From: a virus
DNA length: 57,387 bases
Strand: one strand, 5' to 3'
Virus record (IMG/VR): IMGVR_UViG_3300001242_000029
Location: 1 to 57,387 of that record
Below, piece by piece: positions 49,238 through 57,387 of this stretch (position 1 is its first letter; every line of letters starts with the position of its first letter). The notes under the pieces are model-generated. The model ran no database searches. It was given only the letters and a program-made list of their open reading frames with translations, and was not told the DNA's origin. The translations under genes were made by a program, and so were the position numbers.

Positions 49238-49980
49238 AATATACTTTTTTATTTCCTTATTTGGATAGGATTCCCCAAACCAGGGCCACTTTAGTTTCTT
49301 TGGTTACTTTTTATGGGACCAGGGAAGATGTAGAAATCTTATTTATTCTGGATCAAAAACAAACCCTGGTGATGACCAGGGAATTATTGAACTTGGTTGA
49401 TGCTTTTCATGCTTTCTTTAAAATACGACTTATACCTTGTAGTGCAAAGATTGCGTATGATCCGGCAACCGCTTATAATGATGGAGCCAAAGAAGCGAGA
49501 GGAGACTTTCTTATTCTAAGCAGCCCTGAATGTCAGCACGATGTGGATATTTTAAAAGGGCTGGATGCAGAATTTCAAAAGAACATGGGAGCGTATGTGA
49601 TCTGTTCTTGCAAAGCAACCAATCCTGATGGCTCTTTTAGACGATGGTATCAACATAGTATCCACGGAAACCGGGCTTTGAATTTTTGCACTGCTTTATC
49701 CCGGGAGAACTTTAATTTGGTAAAGGGTTTTAACGAGGAATACACCATTGGCTATGGGTATGATGATGACTCATTCCGAGATAGGGTTTTTTACTCAAAT
49801 ATCCCTTTTGTATTTCGGGATGATCTTCAAGTTACGCATCAATGGCACGAGAAGCCCCGGCCCAATAATTTTTCACAGTTATTTACTCGAAATAAGATTA
49901 TTTACTCCAAAGAACGTTTAGATCAAGTAATGGATAAGGAATTGCCCTTTTTATCTACCAAGATCGCAAGGACTTTATAA
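49225..49980 (+). CDS. Glycosyltransferase, GT2-like
   Basis: The 251-residue protein starts with FLFPYLDR and a RATLVSLVTFYG segment, has AYNDGAKEARGDFLILSSPECQ as the nucleotide/metal region and GFNEEYTIGYGYDDDSF near 175. This is the GT-A pattern also seen in the previous gene, so the two may be distant paralogues. Confidence 0.75.
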   Translation: MQSIKYTFLFPYLDRIPQTRATLVSLVTFYGTREDVEILFILDQKQTLVMTRELLNLVDAFHAFFKIRLIPCSAKIAYDPATAYNDGAKEARGDFLILSSPECQHDVDILKGLDAEFQKNMGAYVICSCKATNPDGSFRRWYQHSIHGNRALNFCTALSRENFNLVKGFNEEYTIGYGYDDDSFRDRVFYSNIPFVFRDDLQVTHQWHEKPRPNNFSQLFTRNKIIYSKERLDQVMDKELPFLSTKIARTL

Positions 49981-50051
49981 TGCTAAAAAGAAACAGCGAT
50001 TTGTTTGCCAAAGAGCGTAAAGAATTCACCAATGTGAGGACAGTCGCATGA
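49980..50051 (+). CDS. Possible 23-residue coupling peptide
   Basis: An ATG overlaps the upstream TAA as TAATG, and its TGA overlaps the next ATG. The short basic peptide may only pass ribosomes to the kinase gene. No ribosome site of its own is seen. Confidence 0.3.
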   Translation: MLKRNSDLFAKERKEFTNVRTVA

Positions 50052-50443
50052 ATCAAGTTATTTTAATAACAGGGAAAGCTGGTGCGGGTAAAACTACATT
50101 GGCAACTTCTTTGGCAAAAAATATTGATGCTGTGCTGTTAGACAGTGACGCTATCCGGGCAATTTATCCCACAGGATTTTCTGACCAAGATCGAGAACAG
50201 CATTTATTCAGGATGGCAAGTCTTGCAGCACTTATCCGGGAGCAAGGTAATAATGTTATCATAGCAGCAATAATGCCGAAAAAATCATGGCGGCAAATGA
50301 TGCTTGAAAAAGTCCCTGGGGCAGCATTAATTCATATCCCGGGTGGAACATTGTGGCCTGGTACAGAATATGAGGAACCGGGTGAGGACGAAAACCCTTT
50401 ATCTTTATATCAAATGAAGAATTTGAGGAATTTAGTATGCTAA
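50048..50443 (+). CDS. Adenylylsulfate kinase-like protein (CysC type)
   Basis: The 131-residue protein has Walker A GKAGAGKTT (9-17), LDSDAIRAIYP, GFSDQDREQHLFRMASLAALI and VIIAAIMP, which follow the APS kinase pattern. APS kinase makes PAPS, the sulfate donor. It is shorter than host CysC (about 200). The next gene encodes a sulfotransferase-like protein, so a two-gene sulfation module is plausible. Confidence 0.7.
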   Translation: MNQVILITGKAGAGKTTLATSLAKNIDAVLLDSDAIRAIYPTGFSDQDREQHLFRMASLAALIREQGNNVIIAAIMPKKSWRQMMLEKVPGAALIHIPGGTLWPGTEYEEPGEDENPLSLYQMKNLRNLVC

Positions 50444-51156
50444 AAGACTATTCCAGTAAACCAATCTTAATCACTGGTGCGGCTCGTTCTGGAACTTCTA
50501 TGGTTGCTGCTTGTTTCCACCTGTGTGGCGCTTGGAAAGGTGATACCGGAGGCCCGTCTGCATACAATGAGAAGGGGATGTTTGAGAACCTTCCTTTGCG
50601 GCAAGAGATTGTAAAGCCTTTGTTTAGGGATTTAGGATATGATCCTCTGGGCCAATTTCCATTGCCTCCTACAAATAAAGTGAAGATCCCGTTTGATTTA
50701 CGGCAGAGGGTTTTGGCCAATATTACAAAACAAGGATGGACCCCGGAAACCATTTGGATGTACAAATGTGCAAAGATGTCTTTGTTATGGCCTGTTTGGG
50801 CTTTTGCCTTTCCTGAAAGCAAATGGATCATCGTTCGCAGGAGAAAAGAGGATATCATATTCTCATGCATGCAAACTGCTTTTATGCGGAGTTTTAACCA
50901 GCCACATATTCTGCGCAGAATGGGGTTTAAACAACCGGAAGAAGGATGGAATTACTGGGTAGAATTTCACGAAAATAAATTTAATGAGATTATCAATCAA
51001 GGGATCAATACCAAAGTAATTTGGCCCGAAAAGATGGTCAAAGCAGATTATTCTGAATTGAAAGATGCCATTGAATGGGCAGGATTGCAGTGGAATGGCC
51101 AAGCAGTTATGGAATTTATTGAGCCACGGCTTTGGCGTGCCAGGAGGAACAAATGA
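50437..51156 (+). CDS. Sulfotransferase-like protein
   Basis: The 239-residue protein begins with ILITGAARSGTSMVA (the 5'-phosphosulfate-binding loop) and has WIIVRRRKEDIIFS near residue 130, which fits the 3'-phosphate-binding R-x-S/E-D region. It would transfer sulfate from PAPS to a sugar or tyrosine. It overlaps the kinase gene by seven bases. Confidence 0.7.
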   Translation: MLKDYSSKPILITGAARSGTSMVAACFHLCGAWKGDTGGPSAYNEKGMFENLPLRQEIVKPLFRDLGYDPLGQFPLPPTNKVKIPFDLRQRVLANITKQGWTPETIWMYKCAKMSLLWPVWAFAFPESKWIIVRRRKEDIIFSCMQTAFMRSFNQPHILRRMGFKQPEEGWNYWVEFHENKFNEIINQGINTKVIWPEKMVKADYSELKDAIEWAGLQWNGQAVMEFIEPRLWRARRNK

Positions 51157-51533
51157 GCAGAACAAATCATGTAGAGGTTCAGGCAATTATCCCGGATACA
51201 ATTTCCTCAATTGTGATTGATGCTTTTATCGTGCTTGCCTCCACTATGGTTGACAATACCGTTGCAACCTCTGGTATGGATGACACTTTACTGGAGCAGA
51301 TCGAGCAGTTTTTAACTGCCCACCTCCTTTATACCACGGTTAAAAGACAGGTACAAAATAAATCCGTTGGTGACGCATCTGAAAGTTACGCGAAGCTTGG
51401 TGAGGGTTTAAAAGCAACGACGTATGGTGTGATTGTAGCTCAGTTAGATTATACCGGTATTTTGGTGGATACCGGGAAAAGTACAGCAAAGATTGAAGCT
51501 ATACCATCATTTGATGACAGTGAGGTCCTTTAG
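51153..51533 (+). CDS. Head-tail connector-like protein
   Basis: The ATG at 51153 overlaps the sulfotransferase stop as ATGA. The 126-residue helical protein has ETL-like gp6 connector features: a helix pair with TLLEQIEQFLTAHLLY and a beta hairpin end. Position after the island and before the stopper gene fits a connector. Confidence 0.6.
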   Translation: MSRTNHVEVQAIIPDTISSIVIDAFIVLASTMVDNTVATSGMDDTLLEQIEQFLTAHLLYTTVKRQVQNKSVGDASESYAKLGEGLKATTYGVIVAQLDYTGILVDTGKSTAKIEAIPSFDDSEVL

Positions 51534-51878
51534 ATGTTAAGCGGGGCATTAAATCAAGCAGCAGTTTTGTGGTCTAAAAATACCACTGATGGATACGGAA
51601 AGATTACGTACAACACTGCTGTTTTATTAGATGTCCGTTGGCAAGAAAGCTCAAAATTGTTTATCAGCCAAACCGGGAAAGAAGAAGTCAGTGCACATGT
51701 AGTTTACGCAGAAACTTCTATTGATTTTGATGATTATTTATGGCTTGGGAGTTTAGCTTCTTTATCTGCTGGACAAAAGGCAGACCCAATGCTTGTTACA
51801 GGTGCTTTGCCAGTCAGGGGCAGGAATAAATCATACGATTTGCAGGGCGGGACGTTTGTTTCGAAGGTGTTTTTATAA
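51534..51878 (+). CDS. Head closure / stopper-like protein
   Basis: The 114-residue beta-rich protein starts directly after the preceding stop and has WSKNTTDGYGKITY and WLG-type strands, as in phage stopper (SPP1 gp16-type) proteins. The call rests on size, strand pattern and position. Confidence 0.6.
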   Translation: MLSGALNQAAVLWSKNTTDGYGKITYNTAVLLDVRWQESSKLFISQTGKEEVSAHVVYAETSIDFDDYLWLGSLASLSAGQKADPMLVTGALPVRGRNKSYDLQGGTFVSKVFL

Positions 51879-51879
51879 A

Positions 51880-52299
51880 ATGTATCCAGCAAAATACTTA
51901 AAGGGATTGGATGACGTTTTGGGCAAATTAAAAAAAGCCACAGACGCTATCCCAGGTAAAACTCTAAAAGGGTTAATCCGGGCAGCAATAATTGTCCGTA
52001 GGGATATGGAACAAACGAAGCCTAAAATACCAGTAGACACTGGGAACTTGCGCTCCAGTTATTTTTTGGTTACCAGTAATGGTGATACGCGGGATGGTTC
52101 GAATCCAGGAGTACCAAAACAAGCAGTCCCTGGCCCTTACGTAGCTTTAGGTTTCTCCGCTAATTATGCTGTGAAAGTGCATGAAGCAGTAAATGTTACT
52201 TTTCAGAGGCCCGGTTCCGGGGCAAAGTTTTTGGAAAGTGCTTTAGACAGGAATGCAAAATCTATATTGGAAATGATACAGAAAGAGGCAAAAGTATGA
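51880..52299 (+). CDS. HK97 gp10-like neck protein
   Basis: The ATG at 51880 follows the stopper stop by one base; longer frames overlap that gene. The 139-residue product has IPVDTGNLRSSYF near residue 52 and FSANYAVKVHE, the typical gp10/minor-tail completion signature. It overlaps the next gene by four bases. Confidence 0.75.
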   Translation: MYPAKYLKGLDDVLGKLKKATDAIPGKTLKGLIRAAIIVRRDMEQTKPKIPVDTGNLRSSYFLVTSNGDTRDGSNPGVPKQAVPGPYVALGFSANYAVKVHEAVNVTFQRPGSGAKFLESALDRNAKSILEMIQKEAKV

Positions 52300-52697
52300 G
52301 TCAAGTAAATCCACCCAGTTTAGATTTGAAAGACATGTTGGATAATTCAAATTCTGGACTGGTGTTGACTTTTGGTACCAATTTATTTTTGTCCTCTTTG
52401 CCTGATATGCCGCATAATGCTGTATGTTTGTATGATACTGGAGGATTACCTCAGTTACAGTATGCATTAGAACGGCCAAATGTACAAGTCCGTGTCAGAA
52501 ATATTGATTATTTAACTGGGTACCGTTTAATTCGGGACATTAAATACTATTTGCATCAAGCAAGAAATGGGGAAATCTGGAATGGGACAAGATACATCCA
52601 GATTGAAACTCGCTCCGATATTTTATATATTGGGCAAGATGAAAAAAATAGGCATTCTTGGACACTGAATTTCAGTATTTGGCGGTCTGGGAATTAA
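52296..52697 (+). CDS. Tail terminator-like protein
   Basis: The 133-residue protein has the pattern of a tail-terminator or completion protein: an N-terminal helix, strands with NAVCLYDTGG, VQVRVRNIDYLTGYRLI and a C-terminal SDILYIGQDEKNRHSWTLNF strand pair. It precedes the tail-tube gene. Confidence 0.65.
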   Translation: MSQVNPPSLDLKDMLDNSNSGLVLTFGTNLFLSSLPDMPHNAVCLYDTGGLPQLQYALERPNVQVRVRNIDYLTGYRLIRDIKYYLHQARNGEIWNGTRYIQIETRSDILYIGQDEKNRHSWTLNFSIWRSGN

Positions 52698-52724
52698 CAC
52701 AACTGTGCACAAGCACTATATAAT
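52694..52724 (+). promoter_or_regulatory. Promoter-like element before the tail-tube gene
   Basis: TTAACA (52694-52699) and TATATA (52717-52722, overlapping TATAAT) are 17 bases apart. It lies 15 bases before the tail-tube gene and could increase its expression. Confidence 0.4.
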
Positions 52725-52738
52725 GTAAGGAGAATATA

Positions 52739-53173
52739 ATGGCTTCAGAAGCAAAAAGTGGCGTTGGTGCTCTTGTAAGGTATTACAGTGGAGCAGCTTG
52801 GGTAAGTTTTGGGGAAGTGACAAACATTACTGGCCCGTCAATGACCAAAGCAACGCATGATGTCACAAGTTTGGCAAGTACAGGTGGATTTCGGGAATTT
52901 ATTGTTGGATTGAAAGACCCAGGCACCCTCCAGTTTACGATGTGGTTTAACAGGGCTGACTTTGATGCCGCCCTGGCTAATTTCAATTCGGATGATTTGG
53001 TTGACTTTGAGATTATCCTCCCCGATGATGACCATACAACATTGGAGTTCTCTGGGTTTGTGACGGATCTCCCGTTGACAATCCCTGAAGGCCCCATGAG
53101 TATCAATGTAACGGTTAAGATTTCAGGCCCGGTGACAGTTAATTCCGGATCGGGCACAGTGACACACGCATAA
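52739..53173 (+). CDS. Major tail (tube) protein
   Basis: The 144-residue beta-rich protein has VTNITGPSMTKATHDVTSL and a GLKDPGTLQFTMWFN strand, typical of siphovirus tail-tube proteins. AAGGAG precedes the ATG. No sheath gene accompanies it, supporting a non-contractile tail. Confidence 0.85.
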   Translation: MASEAKSGVGALVRYYSGAAWVSFGEVTNITGPSMTKATHDVTSLASTGGFREFIVGLKDPGTLQFTMWFNRADFDAALANFNSDDLVDFEIILPDDDHTTLEFSGFVTDLPLTIPEGPMSINVTVKISGPVTVNSGSGTVTHA

Positions 53174-53285
53174 CCGGTATTACCAATTGTCAGACGTATG
53201 AAATGTAATTAAAAGATAAAAAGAAAACCTAATCAAAGGTTCACCAAATTAAACAAATTTAACAAATTGAACAGGAGAAAACAAA

Positions 53286-53756
53286 ATGACTGAAATCAAC
53301 GGAACCAATCAGGCTCCTACAGCAGCAACCTTTCTAACAGCAGAAGAACTCAGAAACATCATTTTACAGGCGAATGATTTGCCTGTGATCCCCCAGGTTG
53401 TTCCGGAATGGGGCGGGGTTACTGTGTATGTGCGTTCAATGACCGCAAAAGAACGTGACGACTGGCAAGCGTCCTATTTTTTCTTGAATAAAGATGCACA
53501 GGAATCAGCAGACGGAACCCCTGGTAAAGTGACTGTGAAAAACCTTTCCGCTTCTTTACTGGTTAAAATGCTTTGCGCAGACCCGGAAGGAAAGGTTCTT
53601 ATCTTCAAAGAATCGGATATCGACGCTTTAGGGGATAAGTCAGCCGCAGTCATCAACCGGCTTCAGGAGGCACTGAGAGCGGCTTCTGGCGTAACAAAAG
53701 AAGACGAGGACGCCATTGAAAAAAACTTAAACGCCCAGAGCGTCGTTTCTGGTTAA
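53286..53756 (+). CDS. Tail assembly chaperone G
   Basis: The 156-residue helical protein lies between the tail tube and the tape measure. AGGAG precedes the ATG. Its end carries an A AAA AAC heptamer (53720-53726) in the correct phase for a -1 shift into the T frame. Chaperone function is known for this arrangement. Confidence 0.85.
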   Translation: MTEINGTNQAPTAATFLTAEELRNIILQANDLPVIPQVVPEWGGVTVYVRSMTAKERDDWQASYFFLNKDAQESADGTPGKVTVKNLSASLLVKMLCADPEGKVLIFKESDIDALGDKSAAVINRLQEALRAASGVTKEDEDAIEKNLNAQSVVSG

Positions 53757-54268
53757 CAGAAGCACGTAGGGCGGGACAATATAATATGGATGCATTTATG
53801 GGCAGCATGACAGCAAAACAAGCACTCGAATGGGAAATATTTGCGAAAGACAATCCGTCTTTTGAGGATGTTATTCTGCTTCAGATCGCATATGTTGCCC
53901 AATTATTTGCATCCGCAACAGTTAAAAGAAAAGATGGGGCTGAATTCAGTATTGAGGATTTCATGCCCTGGAAAAAGAAAGCCAAGACAACTTCCAGTAA
54001 AGCAGCAAAGAAAGAAGTTGCTTCAGGTTTGTTATCCTCTTTTAAAAACATTTTGTTGAAATCAGGGGATGAAAAAGCAAAGGCTTGGGCAAAGAAAGAT
54101 GAAGTTGAAGTTAAAAAAGTTCAAGGCACTGACGGAAAATGGTACAATTATGCCTTGGAAGAGTTTGCAACAAGGACAAAGCCCCCCAAACGGCTTTCCC
54201 AAGTTCAACCAGCAGCGTCAGTAAGAAAACCCAGACGGCTTAAAACAAATGGGGATACAGGTAAATAA
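53286..54268 (+). CDS. Tail assembly chaperone GT, -1 frameshift product
   Basis: After the slip at 53720-53726 the -1 frame reads LKRPERRFWLTEARRAGQ and continues without stop through ATG 53786 to 54268. The T part is helical and lysine-rich. The fusion product is needed in small amounts for tape measure folding in siphoviruses. Confidence 0.85.
53720..53726 (+). other. Programmed -1 frameshift site A AAA AAC
   Basis: The heptamer spans codons GAA-AAA-AAC of the G frame in canonical X XXY YYZ phase, ten codons before the G stop. Confidence 0.85.
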
Positions 54269-54277
54269 GGACAAATA

Positions 54278-57200
54278 ATGGATATCGGCAGCTTACTTGC
54301 AACAATCGGTGCAGACATAACAGACCTGAAATCCGCTGTGGCTCAGGCAAATTCTGAACTGGAAAAGTACTCCAGGAAGACAGATGATGCCTTGTCTAAA
54401 GTGAATAGGGGTTGGGGGAGTTCATCTGCCTTTATTGTAAAATCAGTAGGGTTGATTGGTACTGCTTTTGCCGGCTTGCAGTTAAAGACATTTCTACAAG
54501 ATGTTGCAATGGCTGGCGCCAGGTACGAGACCCTTGGAGTGGTATTAACCCAGGTTGGTAAAAATATGGGGTACTCCTCCCAGGAAATGAATAAATACGC
54601 TGCTGGAGTAAAAGACGCTGGTATCCAGATGGATATTGCCAGACAGGTTACAATCCGTATGGCACAAGCCCAAATCGACTTGTCGAAATCGCAGCAGCTT
54701 GCTCGTATTGCGCAGGATGCGGCTATTATTGGAAATATAAATTCATCGGAAGCACTTGAAAGGATGATTCATGGTATCCAGACAGCTCAAACTGACGTAT
54801 TGAGGTCTATTGGTATCAATGTTTCTTTTGAAGCTTCTTACGCTAAATTGGCGAAGGAACTTGGTAAAACCTCAAATGCATTAACTGAACAAGAGAAAAT
54901 GCAAGCGCGTACCAATGCGGTTATGGAAGAAGGTGTTAAAAAAATTGGCACGTATGAAGCTGCGATGGAAACCGCTGGAAAACAAATCACTTCTTTACCC
55001 AGGTATATCAATGATTTTAAGATCGAAATGGGAGAGGCATTTAATCCAGCAACCGCCGATGCCGTAAAAGCAGTAACCAATTTAATGAAGGATTTGAATA
55101 CAGCAATTGTTCAGCCGGAAATTCAAGCAGAGTTACAGCGAGTTTCTCAAGAATTTGCGAATTGGGTTGATAATAATTCTGAATTAATTAAACAGCATTT
55201 ACCAGAATTAATCCAATCTATTGCGGTAACGTTGCGTGGAGTGGCTGCTGCTGGGCAAGTTGCGGCAGCAGCATTGTCCTTGGTGAACACTGCGTTAGAT
55301 AGTGTTATGGTTAATTCTAAAGCTGCTGGCATGGTTGCTGGTGGGCAAATGTCTTTAGCCGAATTTTTAACTTCCAGCACGAACCAAATGCGGCAGCGTG
55401 TTCTGGATTTTGATATTAGTTTAAACGGGGTGAATAAAACTATTTCCGAGAGTACCGATGGGTATTCGGAATATGCTGGCACAATATCTGGGGTTGTTGC
55501 CTCGGCAGTCAAAGAAAGTATCGCTCTGACCAAAAAACAAATAAGTGCAAATGAGTCTGTCGCAAAATTGTTAGCACAATTACAAATAAGCACCGGAGGT
55601 TATGCTGACGCAGAAAAGCAATTAAAATATCTGGAAGTAGATAATTGGCGTAAAGAAAAAGTAAAAGTAATCGGAGCAACAAATGAAGGTATAGAAGAAA
55701 CTGCCCGATTAATGAAGCTGCTCGCTGACCAAGAAGAGGGCTTCAAAAACAGATATTCCAATATGGCACTTGGTATGGCCTGGGACGATTCCTTCTTAAC
55801 CCAGGAGGCTCAGATTGCTTACCTGGCAGAGAAAGAATTGAAAGCCGTTGAAGATCGTAAGAAGGCTGAAGAAGATCTTGCAAAGTTCCGGGAGAGATGG
55901 GCCAAGGAGTATAAAAAATCTCAGGAAAAATCTCTTGAAGCTTACACTGATTTTTCTGACACCATAAAAGATAATATTAAGGATATTATTGAATCCCATG
56001 AAAATATGGCTGATAAGATTGTCAGCATCTTCAAGGACATGCTTTATGAGATCGCCGCTTCAATAATTGCTCAGAAATTCGTTATTCCTATTGGTTTACA
56101 AATTGGTTCCGCTTTGGGCGCAACTTGGAATGGGACATCCTTTTCAAACATGTCCGGGGCCAGTTCTAATATTCTCAGTACGGCTTCAGGGGCCAATTCC
56201 ATATATAATGCTTTCAACGGAGGAACTTCCCAATTTCTAACAACTGGCCTTGGGGGAAAAGTAGGCTCCAGCATATTCGGTAATTCCAATTGGTACGGGA
56301 CAGGCGCTTCAATGGCGGGTACGAGTGCTGCTTATTATGGTGGAGCTGAATATATGGTCGCGGCCGGAGCTGAAGCTGCCGGAACAGCGGGTATAGCTTC
56401 TACGCTTTCTGCCATCGCTCCTTATGCGGCTATTGCAGCCATAGCTATCCCGTTGATTACTTCTCTCTTTGAAGATGATCCGACCCCGGCAATAGGAATA
56501 CAAGGTGGGTCTTGGGAGGAAGAATCTCCATCGACAGGGAGCCTGAACTCAACCAAATACAATTACAAACTCTTTGCTCAGGACATGGGGGGTGAATCTT
56601 CTGCCACCCTTTTGGAGTTTTTTGATACTCGGTTTGCTGCGGTAGATGAAGCACTTTCCGGGGCATTCGCCGAAACCCTGGAAAAATACGATGCAGGGGC
56701 CAAAAATAGGGGTTGGGTGTACACTGAAGGCATGGATACCGACGCAATCCTGGAAGCGGTTAGCAACAATGTTTTTGAAGGTATTTTAGACGGTTTAAAA
56801 ACGGTAACGATGGGTGCCGGGTTCGAATCTTTCGGGGTTGATTTTTTTGAATCTATAAAAGGGGATGATGAGGACCTTTTTCAGGCGTTTATAGATTTTA
56901 ATACGGTTGTTGAAGGGACTACTGATTTCCTTGAAAAGTTTTCCGGGCAGATGGCAGCTTTGGGGGATGATTCTTTGCAGGCTTTTTTGAATTTGGAATC
57001 GATCATGGGTGTTTTTACGGAAATGGATGCCATGATGGACCCATTGATAAAAATTACAGATCCCCTGGTTCAAATCATTGATCAGTTTGAGACGTGGATT
57101 GACGCCCTTAATGATTCTTTGGCTACGCTGGAAGAGGTCACGGAAGCTGAGAAAAATCGCACCACGGCCTTGGGTATGCAGGTCAGTGGGCTAACTGCCA

Positions 57201-57387
57201 CAAACGTAAGCTCGGCCTTGCAACAGGCAATAATGGGCGGAGATACCGGGAGCTTGATTTCTGATATCATGAAACAGTCAGTATCCTCCTCTTTGGCTGT
57301 TTCGTTGACAAACGAAGTCATTGAAAAATATATCACTCCTTTTAATATTAAGCTGGGGGAAGTTTTTGATGCCGTGGGCGGTGATGT
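54278..57387 (+). CDS. Tape measure protein, 3' end outside the window
   Basis: The frame starts at ATG 54278 (AAGGA before it) and runs open to the right edge, more than 1036 codons. It starts with MDIGSLLATIGADITDLKSA, has a coiled-coil and Ala-rich hydrophobic segments (about 600-740) and the alternating helical pattern of tape measure proteins. It fixes tail length and forms the inner tail channel. The gene is truncated only by the window end. Confidence 0.9.
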   Translation, partial: MDIGSLLATIGADITDLKSAVAQANSELEKYSRKTDDALSKVNRGWGSSSAFIVKSVGLIGTAFAGLQLKTFLQDVAMAGARYETLGVVLTQVGKNMGYSSQEMNKYAAGVKDAGIQMDIARQVTIRMAQAQIDLSKSQQLARIAQDAAIIGNINSSEALERMIHGIQTAQTDVLRSIGINVSFEASYAKLAKELGKTSNALTEQEKMQARTNAVMEEGVKKIGTYEAAMETAGKQITSLPRYINDFKIEMGEAFNPATADAVKAVTNLMKDLNTAIVQPEIQAELQRVSQEFANWVDNNSELIKQHLPELIQSIAVTLRGVAAAGQVAAAALSLVNTALDSVMVNSKAAGMVAGGQMSLAEFLTSSTNQMRQRVLDFDISLNGVNKTISESTDGYSEYAGTISGVVASAVKESIALTKKQISANESVAKLLAQLQISTGGYADAEKQLKYLEVDNWRKEKVKVIGATNEGIEETARLMKLLADQEEGFKNRYSNMALGMAWDDSFLTQEAQIAYLAEKELKAVEDRKKAEEDLAKFRERWAKEYKKSQEKSLEAYTDFSDTIKDNIKDIIESHENMADKIVSIFKDMLYEIAASIIAQKFVIPIGLQIGSALGATWNGTSFSNMSGASSNILSTASGANSIYNAFNGGTSQFLTTGLGGKVGSSIFGNSNWYGTGASMAGTSAAYYGGAEYMVAAGAEAAGTAGIASTLSAIAPYAAIAAIAIPLITSLFEDDPTPAIGIQGGSWEEESPSTGSLNSTKYNYKLFAQDMGGESSATLLEFFDTRFAAVDEALSGAFAETLEKYDAGAKNRGWVYTEGMDTDAILEAVSNNVFEGILDGLKTVTMGAGFESFGVDFFESIKGDDEDLFQAFIDFNTVVEGTTDFLEKFSGQMAALGDDSLQAFLNLESIMGVFTEMDAMMDPLIKITDPLVQIIDQFETWIDALNDSLATLEEVTEAEKNRTTALGMQVSGLTATNVSSALQQAIMGGDTGSLISDIMKQSVSSSLAVSLTNEVIEKYITPFNIKLGEVFDAVGGD

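Overview
The window is a contiguous piece of a tailed double-stranded DNA phage genome, most likely a siphovirus. The evidence is a terminase, portal, MuF-type protein, capsid and connector series, a single tail-tube gene with no sheath gene beside it, a canonical -1 frameshift in the tail assembly chaperones, and a long tape measure gene that runs off the right edge. Two consecutive lipoprotein genes in the lysis cassette suggest a diderm (Gram-negative-type) host. No integrase, repressor or attachment site was seen. Base composition is moderately AT-rich and the host cannot be named from sequence alone.

Layout. (1) 1-2342, plus strand: the end of a structural gene, then lysis genes (small membrane protein, M23 peptidase, two lipoproteins, holin-like protein, permuted NlpC/P60-like protein). 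(2) 2336-34411, minus strand: one long early/replication block, read from right to left. It starts with a hammerhead-ribozyme leader and small regulators, then a sigma-like factor, helicase, primase, DnaB-like helicase, nucleotide enzymes (dNTP pyrophosphohydrolase-like, ThyX, dCMP deaminase), sliding clamp, a radical SAM gene broken by a split intein, a glycosyltransferase, a UDG-exonuclease fusion, a separate family A polymerase, clamp loader, ssDNA-binding protein, a tRNA-like gene, a RecA-like recombinase, endonuclease VII, and a Rad50/Mre11-like complex whose ATPase is split into two genes. (3) 34412-34915: divergent regulatory region. (4) 34916-57387, plus strand: late block with packaging, portal, capsid, a glycosylation/sulfation island inserted between the major capsid gene and the connectors, then connectors, tail tube, chaperones and tape measure.

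How the genes work together. A repeated extended -10 motif (three copies on the minus strand, one before the lysis genes) probably drives host-polymerase transcription. A different 16-base motif occurs before the terminase genes and before the protease/capsid genes and may be read with the phage sigma-like factor. The replication block forms a nearly self-sufficient replisome plus recombination machinery. The late island encodes three GT-like enzymes, a GpS-type DUF115-like protein, a SPASM-like radical SAM enzyme, an APS kinase-like protein and a sulfotransferase-like protein; its position implies that virion proteins carry a sulfated glycan.

Standout items: a complete type III hammerhead ribozyme in an early leader; a fractured radical SAM gene whose split intein replaces the third cluster cysteine and surrounds a Vsr/EDxHD-like homing nuclease; a portal fused to a zincin-like domain through a Gly-His linker that recurs in the next gene; two genes interrupted by a single in-frame TGA; a split Rad50 with the zinc hook at a C-terminus; and the capsid-linked glycan/sulfation cassette.
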